The notes: generated by a model not told the origin, from the sequence alone. A stretch of 64,000 bases of DNA from Cellulomonas sp. Y8 (GCF_008033115.1 NZ_CP041203.1:2480001-2544000); one strand, 5' to 3'. Numbered from the stretch's first letter, positions 1-8,004 are shown. Program-made: numbers and translations.

Positions 1-996
1 GAGCACCTGCACGGCCAGCCGGCCCATCGCCGCCATCGGCTGCCGCACCGTGGTGAGCGACGGTCGGGCCAGCCGCCCGGCGAGGATGCCGTCGAACCCG
101 GTGACCACGACCCGCTCCGGCACGGGCACCCCGCGCGCGGCGAGCAGGTCGAGCACGCCGAGCGCCAGCTGGTCGCTCGCGCAGACCAGCGCCCGCGGCA
201 GCCGGTCCTCGGCGGCGAGCGCGGCCAGCACCTCGAACCGGTGCGGCTCGGCGAGGTCGGTCGGGTCGAGCGGCTCGGCGGGCTCGGGCAGCCCGGCGGC
301 GGCGACGGCCTCCCGGAAGCCGGCGAACCGCTCGCCGTAGTCGGGGGTGGTCAGCCGTCCGACGAAGCCGAGGTCGCGCAGCCCGTGGTCCCGGACCAGG
401 TGGTCGACCACGTCGCGCATCCCCGCACGGTTGTCGACGCCGATGTGGTGCAGGCCGTCGGCGACCGGGGGCGTGCTGAACGCGACGACGGGGATGCGCC
501 GCGCGACGTTCTCCAGCGTGCCGACGGGCGTCGGGCCCGGGAACACCGCGAGGCCGTCGACGCGGCCCGCGACCTCGGTCACCGACGCCCCCGAGCCGCT
601 CCCGCTGCTCAGCAGCAGGGCCTGGCCGCGCTGCCAGCACTCGAGCTCGAAGCCGCGCTGCACCTCGTCCACGTACAGCGGGAAGGCGCGCGGGTCGGCG
701 TCGGGGTCGGTGTCGTCGACCGGCGTCGGCGTGGCGACCGGCAGCGCGCCGTCGGCGCCCTTCTGCGGTGCGGCGAGCATGAGGTCGAACGAGTACAGGC
801 CGAGCGCCCCGGTGCGTCCGTGGGCGAGGCCGCGCGCGCTGGCGTTCGGCACGTAGCCGAGCTCGCCCGCGGCGACGAGCACCGCGGCGCGGGTGGAGTC
901 GCGGACCCGCTCGGGCTGCCGGAAGGTGAACGACACGGTGGCGATCGACACCCCCGCGCGCTCGGCGACGTCGTAGACGGTCGGTCGACGCGGCAC
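1..996 (-). CDS. LacI-family transcriptional regulator (C-terminus cut by window edge)
   Basis: Sugar-responsive DNA-binding repressor. The N-terminus carries a LacI helix-turn-helix at residues 5-24 (TVYDVAERAGVSIATVSFTF), followed by a hinge region and a periplasmic-binding-protein-like sensor domain that runs off the window at position 1 after 332 codons. The GTG start at 996 is chosen because a GAGGAGG ribosome site lies just upstream and the HTH begins at once. It is divergent from a sugar ABC transporter and GH1 gene, the arrangement seen for CebR-type regulators of beta-glucoside uptake. Two LacI-type operators lie in the shared intergenic region. The ligand is not determined: the operators are not the classical CebR sequence. 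Confidence 0.93.
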   Translation of the reverse strand, partial: MPRRPTVYDVAERAGVSIATVSFTFRQPERVRDSTRAAVLVAAGELGYVPNASARGLAHGRTGALGLYSFDLMLAAPQKGADGALPVATPTPVDDTDPDADPRAFPLYVDEVQRGFELECWQRGQALLLSSGSGSGASVTEVAGRVDGLAVFPGPTPVGTLENVARRIPVVAFSTPPVADGLHHIGVDNRAGMRDVVDHLVRDHGLRDLGFVGRLTTPDYGERFAGFREAVAAAGLPEPAEPLDPTDLAEPHRFEVLAALAAEDRLPRALVCASDQLALGVLDLLAARGVPVPERVVVTGFDGILAGRLARPSLTTVRQPMAAMGRLAVQVL

Positions 997-1058
997 TGCA
1001 CCACCTCCTCGGGGCCCCGCACGATGGTAGGGGTTCCGGCGCCCCGGACCGGGCCCCC

Positions 1059-1087
1059 TTGCGCGGTTCATTCTATGCGCTTAACAT
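1059..1087 (+). promoter_or_regulatory. Promoter of the sugar ABC/GH1 operon
   Basis: TTGCGC (1059-1064), a 17-nt spacer, then TAACAT (1082-1087) resemble a housekeeping sigma promoter, about 78 nt upstream of the lipoprotein start. The upstream LacI operator lies in the spacer and reaches the -10, so repressor binding would block RNA polymerase. Prediction from spacing and consensus only. Confidence 0.6.
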
Positions 1088-1112
1088 GACCTGTGCATCT
1101 AAGCGCATAGAA
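1071..1112. promoter_or_regulatory. Paired LacI-family operators
   Basis: Two pseudo-palindromic decamers centred on CG, TATGCGCTTA (1074-1083) and TAAGCGCATA (1100-1109), are exact reverse complements; the match extends to 13 bp (1071-1083 and 1100-1112) with a 16-nt spacer. Their centres are 26 bp apart. CG-centred half-palindromes are the family signature of LacI operators. They lie between the divergent regulator and transporter genes, so autoregulation plus operon repression is likely. Confidence 0.75.
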
Positions 1113-1164
1113 GCGCGAGGCGCCCGCCGCACGCGCCACCCGTCCGTTCGAGGAGGAACGAACC

Positions 1165-2436
1165 ATGATCCGTCCCGCTGCGCGCGTCGCCGTGGTGACC
1201 GCGCTCGCCGTGACCGCGCTGACCGCGTGCGGCCGCTCCGACGACACCGGCGGCGGCGCCACCGACGCCGCGACGCTGTCCGAGGGGGCCGCCTCCGGCG
1301 AGCTCACCGTCTGGGCCATGGGCGCCGAGGGCGAGGCGCTGCCCGACTTCGTCCAGGAGTTCACCGACGCCAACCCGGACGTCGACATCGAGGTCGTGCC
1401 GATCCCGTGGGACGCGGCGCGCGACAAGTTCCAGACCGCCATCGCCGCCGGCACCACGCCGGACGTCGCGATGATGGGCACCACGTGGATGGCCGAGTTC
1501 GGCGACGCGTTCGCCGCCGTCCCGGACGCCATCGACACCAGCGGCATCTTCGAGGGCTCGCTCGGCACGGCGGAGCTCGACGGCACCGCGATCGGCGTCC
1601 CGTGGTACGTGGACACCCGCGTCCTGTACTACCGGACCGACCTCGCCGAGCAGGCGGGCTGGACCGAGGCGCCGGCCACGCAGGAGGACCTCAAGCAGAT
1701 GGCCGCCGACATGCAGGCCAAGGCGGGCGCCGACTACGGCATCCGGCTGCAGTCCGCTGGCAACGACTCGTTCCAGGGCTCGCTGTGGGCCCCGTGGTCG
1801 AACGGCGCGAGCCTGATGAACGACGACCAGACCGAGTGGACGCTCGACACCCCGGAGATGGTCGAGGCCTACGACTACTACACGTCGTTCTTCTCGGACG
1901 GCGTCGCGAACGCCTCGGCCGACCGGAGCGCGGGCGCCCAGGAGGCGGAGTTCGTCGCCGGCACCACGCCGATGCTCATCGACGGCCCGTTCATGATGGG
2001 CCAGCTCGCCACGCTCGGCGGCGAGGGCTTCGAGGACAAGTACGCCACCGCGCGCATCCCGGCCGGGGAGTCGTCGACCTCGTTCGCGGGCGGCTCCAAC
2101 CTGGTCGTGTTCCAGGACTCGGACAACGCCGACGCCGCGTGGAAGCTCGTCGACTGGCTGACCCAGCCGGACGTCCAGGTGAAGTGGTACGACGTGACCG
2201 GCGACCTGCCGTCGCAGCAGTCCGCGTGGGACGACCCGTCGCTGGCCGACGACCAGAAGCTGGCCGTGTTCGGCGAGCAGCTCGAGGACACGCAGGCCCC
2301 GCCGGTGAACACCGCGTGGGTGCAGGTCGGCGCGGCCGCCGACTCCGTGCTCGAGCGGATGACCGTCAGCGGCGAGGCGCCCGAGGAGGCCCTCGCGGAG
2401 CTGCAGCAGCAGGCGACGTCGATCGGCGTGGGCTGA
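1165..2436 (+). CDS. Sugar ABC transporter substrate-binding lipoprotein
   Basis: Extracytoplasmic solute-binding protein (SBP_bac_1 type, 423 aa) delivering an oligosaccharide to the two permeases downstream. A signal peptide ends in the lipobox LTAC with Cys22 as the lipidation site, followed by a polar linker and the binding domain. AGGAGG at 1151-1156 supports the ATG at 1165. It is the first gene of a four-gene operon (binding protein, two permeases, GH1 glucosidase). No ATPase gene is present, as is usual for actinobacterial CUT1 systems that share the MsiK ATPase encoded elsewhere (family knowledge). Substrate is probably a beta-glucoside, inferred from the GH1 gene. Confidence 0.92.
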   Translation: MIRPAARVAVVTALAVTALTACGRSDDTGGGATDAATLSEGAASGELTVWAMGAEGEALPDFVQEFTDANPDVDIEVVPIPWDAARDKFQTAIAAGTTPDVAMMGTTWMAEFGDAFAAVPDAIDTSGIFEGSLGTAELDGTAIGVPWYVDTRVLYYRTDLAEQAGWTEAPATQEDLKQMAADMQAKAGADYGIRLQSAGNDSFQGSLWAPWSNGASLMNDDQTEWTLDTPEMVEAYDYYTSFFSDGVANASADRSAGAQEAEFVAGTTPMLIDGPFMMGQLATLGGEGFEDKYATARIPAGESSTSFAGGSNLVVFQDSDNADAAWKLVDWLTQPDVQVKWYDVTGDLPSQQSAWDDPSLADDQKLAVFGEQLEDTQAPPVNTAWVQVGAAADSVLERMTVSGEAPEEALAELQQQATSIGVG

Positions 2437-2441
2437 CCCCC

Positions 2442-3398
2442 ATGACCACCACAGCCGCACCCCGCCCGGCCGGGTCCACGCGACCCGGCCGGGCGCCGGC
2501 CCCCTCCCGCGGGCCGGCCGCCGCCCGCCGCCGGCGCCAGGGGATGGTCGCGTGGATGTTCGCGCTGCCGTTCGTCCTGGTGTTCGGGTTCTTCATGCTC
2601 GTGCCGCTGGTGTCGTCGTTCGCGATGTCGTTCACGGACTTCACGTCGCGGGACGTGCGCACGCCGTTCGCGGTGAACTTCGTCGGCCTCGACCAGTACG
2701 TCGCGCTGTTCGGCGACGCGCGGTTCCTGAAGTCCCTCAGCGTGACCGGCACGTTCGTGATCGTCGGCATCCCCGTGACGATGGCGGTCGCCCTGGCGCT
2801 CGCCGTCGCGCTGAACTCCGGGATCAGCCGGTTCCGGTCGGCGTTCCGCGTCGGGTTCTACGCCCCGGTCGTCACCAGCATCGTCGCGGTGTCGGTGGTG
2901 TGGCGGTACATCCTGCAGCCCGACGGGCTGCTCAACACGGCGCTCGGCTGGGTCGGGATCGAAGGGCCGAACTGGCTGAGCTCGACCACCTGGGCGCTGC
3001 CGTCGCTGATCCTCATGGCCGTCTGGCGGAACGTCGGCACGCTCATGGTGATCTTCCTGGCCGGTCTGCAGGCCGTGCCCGCCGAGGTCCAGGAGGCCGC
3101 GGTCATGGACGGCGCGTCCCCGTGGCGCCGGTTCCGCAGCGTGACCCTGCCGCTGCTGCGCCCGACGCTGCTGCTCGGCGCGGTGCTCATCTCGGTCGGC
3201 TACCTGCAGTTCTTCGAGGAGGCCTTCGTGATGACGCAGGGCGGCCCGCTCGACTCCACGCTGTCGACCGCGTTCTACACGTTCGAGCAGTTCGGCTTCG
3301 GCAAGTACGGGTTCGCGTCGGCGGCGTCGTACGTGCTGTTCCTGGCCATCGCGCTCATGAGCCTGCTGCAGTTCCGGCTGCTGCGGTCGCAGGACTAG
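2442..3398 (+). CDS. Sugar ABC transporter permease (MalF type)
   Basis: Inner-membrane permease of 318 aa with a Pro/Arg-rich cytoplasmic N-terminus followed by six predicted membrane segments. The EAA loop (EAAVMDGASPWRRF, near residue 217) is the contact site for the ATPase. The ATG at 2442 follows the binding-protein stop by five bases, so translation is likely coupled. Belongs to the CUT1 carbohydrate uptake family and pairs with the next permease. Confidence 0.93.
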   Translation: MTTTAAPRPAGSTRPGRAPAPSRGPAAARRRRQGMVAWMFALPFVLVFGFFMLVPLVSSFAMSFTDFTSRDVRTPFAVNFVGLDQYVALFGDARFLKSLSVTGTFVIVGIPVTMAVALALAVALNSGISRFRSAFRVGFYAPVVTSIVAVSVVWRYILQPDGLLNTALGWVGIEGPNWLSSTTWALPSLILMAVWRNVGTLMVIFLAGLQAVPAEVQEAAVMDGASPWRRFRSVTLPLLRPTLLLGAVLISVGYLQFFEEAFVMTQGGPLDSTLSTAFYTFEQFGFGKYGFASAASYVLFLAIALMSLLQFRLLRSQD

Positions 3399-3406
3399 GG
3401 GGAACC

Positions 3407-4300
3407 ATGTCCACGATCACCCCGCCGTCGCCGCACCCGGCCGTCGACCGGCTCGCGCAGCCTGCTCCGCCGCGCCGCCGCCGGCGGCCCACGGGCCGCG
3501 CGCTCACCTACACCGTGCTCGTCGTCGGCGTGCTGCTCTGGCTGCTGCCGTTCGTCTGGATGGTGCTCGGCTCGGTCAAGACGCAGCGCGAGATCCTCAC
3601 CAAGCCGCCGACGATCTGGCCGCAGGACCCGACGTTCGACAACTTCGGGCGGTGGTTCACCGACCTGAACTTCGGGCAGTTCTTCACCAACTCGGTGGTC
3701 GTCGCGGTCGTGACCGTGCTCGGGAACCTGCTGTTCTGCTCGATGGTCGGCTACGCGCTGGCGAAGATGGACTTCCCGGGCAAGAAGGCGCTGTTCGCGC
3801 TCGTGATGATCATGCTGATGGTCCCGGGCGTCGTGACGTTCGTGCCGCTGTTCGTGCAGGTCACCTCGCTCGGCCTGCTGAACACGTACCCGGCGCTGAT
3901 CCTGCCGTTCCTGACCCAGCCGCTCGGGGTGTTCCTCATGCGGCAGTTCATGCTCGGCATCCCCGAGCCGCTGATGGAGGCCGCCCGGATCGACGGCGCC
4001 GGCGAGCTGCGGATCTTCGCGCGAGTCGTCATGCCGCTGTGCGGTCCGCCGCTCGCGACGCTCGGCATCCTCACGTTCCTCGGCTCGTGGAACAACTTCC
4101 TGTGGCCGCTCGTCGCGGCGCAGAGCCAGGACATGTACACGCTGCCCGTCGCGCTGTCCCTGTACTCCACGGGCCAGCAGGCGACCGACTACGGCCTGCT
4201 GCTGGCCGGCGCGGTGCTGGTCATCACGCCGATCCTCCTGCTGTTCGTCGCGCTGCAGCGGTACTTCGTCCAGGGCATCGCCACCGTCGGCCTCAAGTGA
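3407..4300 (+). CDS. Sugar ABC transporter permease (MalG type)
   Basis: Second CUT1 permease, 297 aa. It has a proline-rich N-terminus, a first membrane helix near residues 35-55, and an EAA loop (MEAARIDGAGELRIF, near residue 190) for the shared ATPase. Starts eight bases after the first permease stop with GGGGGAA as ribosome site. Together the two permeases form the heterodimeric channel fed by the upstream lipoprotein. Confidence 0.93.
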   Translation: MSTITPPSPHPAVDRLAQPAPPRRRRRPTGRALTYTVLVVGVLLWLLPFVWMVLGSVKTQREILTKPPTIWPQDPTFDNFGRWFTDLNFGQFFTNSVVVAVVTVLGNLLFCSMVGYALAKMDFPGKKALFALVMIMLMVPGVVTFVPLFVQVTSLGLLNTYPALILPFLTQPLGVFLMRQFMLGIPEPLMEAARIDGAGELRIFARVVMPLCGPPLATLGILTFLGSWNNFLWPLVAAQSQDMYTLPVALSLYSTGQQATDYGLLLAGAVLVITPILLLFVALQRYFVQGIATVGLK

Positions 4301-4364
4301 CCCCGGGCGCGCCGGGCGCTCCCCGCCGCGCTCCGAACCACCCGCACCACCGGAAGGACCCCGC

Positions 4365-5552
4365 ATGTCCGTCAGCCGCCAGTTCCCCGAGGGCTTCCTC
4401 TGGGGCGCCTCCACCGCCGCGCACCAGGTCGAGGGGAACAACGTCAACTCCGACTGGTGGGTGCGCGAGCACGCGCCGGGCACCGACCTCGCCGAGCCGT
4501 CCGGCGACGCCGCCGACTCCTACCACCGGTACCCCGAGGACATCGCGCTGCTCGCGTCGCTCGGGATGAACTCGTACCGGTTCAGCATCGAGTGGGCGCG
4601 GATCGAGCCGGAGCAGGGCTTCGTCTCCAAGGCGCAGCTCGCGCACTACCGCCGCATGGTCGACACCTGCCGCGAGCACGGGCTCACGCCGTCGGTGACG
4701 CTGCACCACTTCACGCACCCGCGCTGGTTCGCGCGGCTCGGCGGCTGGCGGAACCCGCAGGCGCCGGAGCTGTTCGAGCGGTTCACGGAGATCGCGCTGC
4801 CCGTCCTCGGCGACGACGTCGAGTGGGTGTGCACCATCAACGAGCCCAACATGGTCGCCATGACCCGCGGCGAGGAGGGCACCGAGATGACGGCGTCCCG
4901 CCTCCCGGCGCCGGACCCGCAGATCACCGACGCGCTGATCGAGGCGCACCGCCGGTCCCGCGGGGTGCTGGCGCAGCTGCCGCAGGTGCGGTCGGGCTGG
5001 TCGGTCGCCACGCAGGCGTACCACGCGGCGCCCGGCGCCGAGGAGGCCACGAAGGCCTACGGGTACCCGCGGGAGGACATCTTCCTCGACGCCGCGAAGG
5101 GCGACGACTGGATCGGCGTGCAGGGCTACCTGCGCACGTTCGTCGACCCGCAGGGCAACCCGCTGCCCGTCCCCGAGGGCGCCGAGACCACGCTGACCGG
5201 CTGGGAGTACTTCCCGCCCGCCATCGGCATCGGCATCCGCAACGCCTGGGAGCGCACCGGCGGCGTGCCGGTCGTGGTGACCGAGAACGGCATCGCCACG
5301 CAGGACGACGCGCGCCGGATCGACTACACGCACGACGCGCTGGTCGGCGTGCACGAGGCCATGGCCGACGGCATCGACGTGCGCGGGTACCTGCACTGGT
5401 CGGCGCTCGACAACTACGAGTGGGGCTCGTACGCGCCGACGTTCGGGCTCATCGCCTGGGACCGGGACACGTTCGAGCGCACCCCGAAGCCGAGCGCGCA
5501 CTGGCTGGGCGAGGTCGCCCGCACGGGGACGCTGACGCACCCGACCCGCTGA
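4365..5552 (+). CDS. Family 1 glycoside hydrolase (beta-glucosidase type)
   Basis: Cytoplasmic retaining beta-glycosidase that probably hydrolyses the imported disaccharide. GH1 hallmarks are present: N-terminal FLWGASTAAHQVEG, acid/base Glu160 in TINEPN, and nucleophile Glu307 in VTENG, with the late WSALDNYEW sugar-binding motif. At 395 aa it is shorter than the usual 440-480 aa, the missing length falling between the two catalytic glutamates, so substrate preference may differ from textbook enzymes. No signal peptide. Last gene of the transporter operon, followed by a strong hairpin. Confidence 0.93.
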   Translation: MSVSRQFPEGFLWGASTAAHQVEGNNVNSDWWVREHAPGTDLAEPSGDAADSYHRYPEDIALLASLGMNSYRFSIEWARIEPEQGFVSKAQLAHYRRMVDTCREHGLTPSVTLHHFTHPRWFARLGGWRNPQAPELFERFTEIALPVLGDDVEWVCTINEPNMVAMTRGEEGTEMTASRLPAPDPQITDALIEAHRRSRGVLAQLPQVRSGWSVATQAYHAAPGAEEATKAYGYPREDIFLDAAKGDDWIGVQGYLRTFVDPQGNPLPVPEGAETTLTGWEYFPPAIGIGIRNAWERTGGVPVVVTENGIATQDDARRIDYTHDALVGVHEAMADGIDVRGYLHWSALDNYEWGSYAPTFGLIAWDRDTFERTPKPSAHWLGEVARTGTLTHPTR

Positions 5553-5586
5553 CACGCTTCGCCGGCGCTGCGGCGGCGTTGCCCCA

Positions 5587-5658
5587 CCGAGAGAGGACGC
5601 CCTCGCCGAGATCGGGCCATCGGGCGTCCTCTCTCGGCGCGGCGGTCCTCTCTCGGCG
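5587..5658 (+). terminator. Long hairpin terminator with an extra repeat copy
   Basis: Perfect 16-bp arms at 5587-5602 and 5622-5637 enclose a 19-nt loop, 34 bases after the GH1 stop. The 14-mer GTCCTCTCTCGGCG of the right arm (5626-5639) is repeated at 5645-5658. There is no U-tract, as is usual in high-GC actinomycetes. It sits between convergent genes (GH1 and hicB) and may serve both. Confidence 0.6.
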
Positions 5659-5712
5659 GGACGTGCGGCGTGCGGGCGTCCGCCGCCCGACCTGCCCGGC
5701 GACCCCGGTGGT

Positions 5713-6138
5713 TCAGGACGCGCGGCGCGACGCGAGCAGCTGCTGCGCCCGCTGGTGCGAGACGCCCAGCACCGCACCGATGTCGCGCTGAGGCACGTCG
5801 CGCTCCGCGAGGTCCCGGGCGAGCGACCGCGTGTGCTCCGCCAGGCTGCGCTCGAGCTCGGACAGGGCGGCGCGCTCGCGGGTGATCTCGGCCAGCCGGT
5901 CCGCCACGTCGACGTCGCCGACGCGGTCGATGCTGAGCGCGATGTCCAGGTCCTCGGGGTCGACGTCGAGCGTGACGGCGACGAGGGAGCGGGCCATCGG
6001 GACGGCCTCCGACAGGCGTCGCGCCTGTGTGAGCCCGTCGACCTCGGGGACGGCGACCATCCACCACCGGCCCTCGCGGGTCACGTGCGCGGTGTAGCGC
6101 GGCCGCGTCGGGACCGTCACCGGCTGATCGTCGTGCAT
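5713..6138 (-). CDS. hicB: HicB-family antitoxin with C-terminal HTH
   Basis: Antitoxin partner of the upstream HicA, 141 aa. The N-terminal half has the HicB partial-RNase-H-like fold signature (YTAHVTREGRWWMVAVPEVDG). It continues into an acidic helical stretch and a C-terminal helix-turn-helix (DIGAVLGVSHQRAQQLLASR) suited to DNA binding and autorepression. ATG 6138 is preferred for the GAGGG ribosome site; an alternative GTG at 6150 would overlap the hicA stop as GTGA. The toxin-first order is typical of hicAB. Confidence 0.85.
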   Translation of the reverse strand: MHDDQPVTVPTRPRYTAHVTREGRWWMVAVPEVDGLTQARRLSEAVPMARSLVAVTLDVDPEDLDIALSIDRVGDVDVADRLAEITRERAALSELERSLAEHTRSLARDLAERDVPQRDIGAVLGVSHQRAQQLLASRRAS

Positions 6139-6146
6139 GTCGTCCC

Positions 6147-6353
6147 TCACCCTTCGTCGTCGGCCGACCGGTCGATCGCGGTCCGGACCTTCCGGTAGAC
6201 GCCCGGAGAGATCCTGCGGTGCCCGTCGGGGACCGCGACCGCCTCGCCGCCCGGATGCGCCCACAGCGTGTGCGAGCCACTGGTCCGTCGTGGCGAGAAC
6301 CCCGCGGCCCGGAGCTCGGCGAGCACCCGTCGGGTCGGTTGATCGCTCACCAC
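6147..6353 (-). CDS. hicA: HicA-family mRNA interferase toxin
   Basis: Small toxin (68 aa from GTG 6353) that in this family cleaves mRNA. It has the dsRBD-like HicA pattern: LRAAGFSPRRTSGSHTLW with catalytic His28 in GSH, then a basic C-terminal part. The frame is open up to 6395, but the palindromic promoter region makes GTG 6353 (or 6350) the likelier start. No ribosome site precedes it, and a -10-like TAGCCT ends 7 nt upstream, suggesting a leaderless transcript. Stop lies 8 nt before the hicB ATG. Confidence 0.82.
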   Translation of the reverse strand: MVSDQPTRRVLAELRAAGFSPRRTSGSHTLWAHPGGEAVAVPDGHRRISPGVYRKVRTAIDRSADDEG

Positions 6354-6360
6354 ACCGGCA

Positions 6361-6400
6361 AGGCTAGTGCCCTTGCCGCAGATCGGCAAGGGCACTAGCC
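6361..6400 (-). promoter_or_regulatory. hicAB promoter embedded in a perfect palindrome
   Basis: Perfect 17-bp inverted repeat, arms 6362-6378 and 6384-6400 with a 5-nt centre. Read on the minus strand it contains TTGCCG (6389-6384), a 17-nt spacer and TAGCCT (6366-6361), followed by the hicA GTG. A HicB dimer bound here would cover both promoter elements. Because it also lies 20 nt after the symporter stop, a terminator role is an alternative. Confidence 0.6.
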
Positions 6401-6420
6401 GAACGGGTGCCCGGCCGGGG

Positions 6421-7842
6421 TCAGCGGGCGGCGGCCGGCTCCGGGTCCCGGGTCGGGGTCTGCTCGGTCGCCGGCTCGTCGTCCGTGAACAGGTCCTCCG
6501 CCTGGGCGGTGTCGTACTGCGCGCGGTCGAGGATGCCCTCGCGCTTCGCGACGATCGTCGGCACGAGGGTCTGCCCGGCGACGTTCACCGCGGTGCGGCC
6601 CATGTCGAGGATCGGGTCGATCGCGAGCAGCAGGCCCACGCCCGCGAGCGGCAGACCGAGGGTCGACAGCGTCAGCGTCAGCATGACGATCGCGCCCGTG
6701 AGGCCGGCCGTCGCCGCGGAGCCGACGACGGACACGAACGCGATCAGCACGTAGTCGAGCACCGACAGGTCGATGCCGAAGATCTGCGCGACGAAGATCG
6801 CGGAGATCGCCGGGTAGATCGACGCGCAGCCGTCCATCTTGGTCGTGGCGGCCAGCGGCACGGCGAACGACGCGTACTCCGACGGCACGCCGAGGTTCCG
6901 CTCGGTCACGCGCTGCGTCACGGGCAGGGTGCCGATCGACGACCGGGACACGAACGCCAGCTGGATCGCCGGCCAGGCGCCGCGGAACCAGCGGGCCACG
7001 CCGAGGCCGTTGGCCCGCAGGATCACCGGGTAGACCACGAACAGCACCAGCGCGAGTCCGACGTACACGGCGATCGCGAACCGGCCGAGCGACGCGAGCG
7101 AGTCCCAGCCGTACGACGCGACCGCGTTGCCGACCAGGCCGAGCGTGCCGAGCGGCGCCAGGCGGATGACCCACCACAGCACCTTCTGGATCACGGCCAG
7201 CGCGGACCGGACGAACGTGAGGAACGGCTGCGCCTTCGACCCGGTGCGCAGCACCGCGATGCCGACGACGATCGCGATGACGACGATCTGCAGGACGTTG
7301 AAGCTGACGGACGTGCTGAGCGAGCCGTCCTCCGCCGCGGAGGTGCTCGCGCCGAGGCCGAGCGGGTTGCCCGGGATCAGGCCGTCGAGGAAGTCGGTCC
7401 AGGAGCCGGTGCGACCGGCCTCGTAGCCGTCCTCGACGGACAGGGTGGTGTGGTTGCCGGGCTGCAGCACCAGGCCCAGGCCGATGCCGATGACCACGGA
7501 GATCAGCGCGGTGATCGCGAACCAGAGCAGGGTCCGCCAGGCCAGGCGCGCGCCGTTGGCGACGTTCTGCAGGTTGGCGACCGATGCGACGATCGCGGCG
7601 AAGATCAGCGGCGGGACGATCGCGCGCAGCAGCGTGACGAACGACGAGCCGACGGTGTCGAGCGTGCTGGTGAGCCAGTTCGGCGACTCGGCGTCGGTGC
7701 CCGCGTTCACCGGGCCCATCGCGAGCGCGACCCAGCCGAGCGCGACGCCCAGCACGAGCGCCGCGATGATCTGGAAGCCGAAGTTGCCGAGGAGGGTGCG
7801 GGCGCGCGAGCGCTCCCGCACCGCAGGGGCGGTGGAGGACAT
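6421..7842 (-). CDS. Sodium:L-cystine/dicarboxylate symporter (DAACS family, TcyP-like)
   Basis: Secondary transporter of 473 aa with about eight membrane helices plus re-entrant loops. Family motifs are clear: SSIGTLPVT (HP1-type serine-rich loop), ATTKMDGCASIYPA, and DMGRTAVNVAGQ near the C-terminus. The MDGCA and DMGRTA versions resemble the cystine symporter branch (TcyP/YdjN) more than glutamate carriers. The cysteine-type leader peptide immediately upstream supports sulfur amino-acid transport independently. ATG 7842 has AAAGG upstream. The C-terminal tail is a hydrophilic, Pro/Glu-rich extension. A dicarboxylate or glutamate substrate remains possible. Confidence 0.88.
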   Translation of the reverse strand: MSSTAPAVRERSRARTLLGNFGFQIIAALVLGVALGWVALAMGPVNAGTDAESPNWLTSTLDTVGSSFVTLLRAIVPPLIFAAIVASVANLQNVANGARLAWRTLLWFAITALISVVIGIGLGLVLQPGNHTTLSVEDGYEAGRTGSWTDFLDGLIPGNPLGLGASTSAAEDGSLSTSVSFNVLQIVVIAIVVGIAVLRTGSKAQPFLTFVRSALAVIQKVLWWVIRLAPLGTLGLVGNAVASYGWDSLASLGRFAIAVYVGLALVLFVVYPVILRANGLGVARWFRGAWPAIQLAFVSRSSIGTLPVTQRVTERNLGVPSEYASFAVPLAATTKMDGCASIYPAISAIFVAQIFGIDLSVLDYVLIAFVSVVGSAATAGLTGAIVMLTLTLSTLGLPLAGVGLLLAIDPILDMGRTAVNVAGQTLVPTIVAKREGILDRAQYDTAQAEDLFTDDEPATEQTPTRDPEPAAAR

Positions 7843-7856
7843 GCAGCAGCCTTTCG

Positions 7857-7910
7857 CGGGCGCGCGTCAGGGCGCGCCCGTGGGGTGGGAGGAGGCCCGC
7901 GCGACGCGGG
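7857..7910 (-). promoter_or_regulatory. Hairpins between leader peptide and symporter
   Basis: Two GC hairpins on the minus-strand RNA: CGGGCGCG pairing across an 8-nt loop (7857-7864 with 7873-7880), adjoining the symporter ribosome site, and CCCGCG pairing across 3 nt (7896-7901 with 7905-7910). They occupy the gap between the leader stop (7933) and the symporter ATG, the place expected for an attenuator that responds to stalling on the leader. Confidence 0.45.
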
Positions 7911-7932
7911 CGAGGGGGACGGAGGCGGCTGC

Positions 7933-8004
7933 TCAGCGACAGAGCGCGCTGGCGACCCGGCGCAGGTCGACGGCGCGACGCGCGGTGAGGTCCCACCCGG
8001 TCAC
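7933..8004 (-). CDS. Cysteine-type leader peptide (uORF)
   Basis: A 23-residue peptide, MTGWDLTARRAVDLRRVASA followed by LCR and a stop, starting at GTG 8004 with an AGGGGG ribosome site. It closely matches the pattern LTxRRxVDLxRVaSAlCR of actinobacterial leader peptides annotated upstream of sulfur-metabolism genes (recalled family pattern). In mycobacteria, cysteine-coding short ORFs attenuate the downstream operon when cysteine is plentiful. It lies 90 bp upstream of the DAACS symporter on the same strand, arguing that the symporter imports cystine. Too short for normal gene callers. Confidence 0.7.
   Translation of the reverse strand: MTGWDLTARRAVDLRRVASALCR

Noticed and set aside
5645..5658. 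Third copy of a hairpin arm considered as an attachment site or IS end
   Set aside because: No transposase, integrase, target duplication or tRNA nearby; better explained as part of the terminator region.
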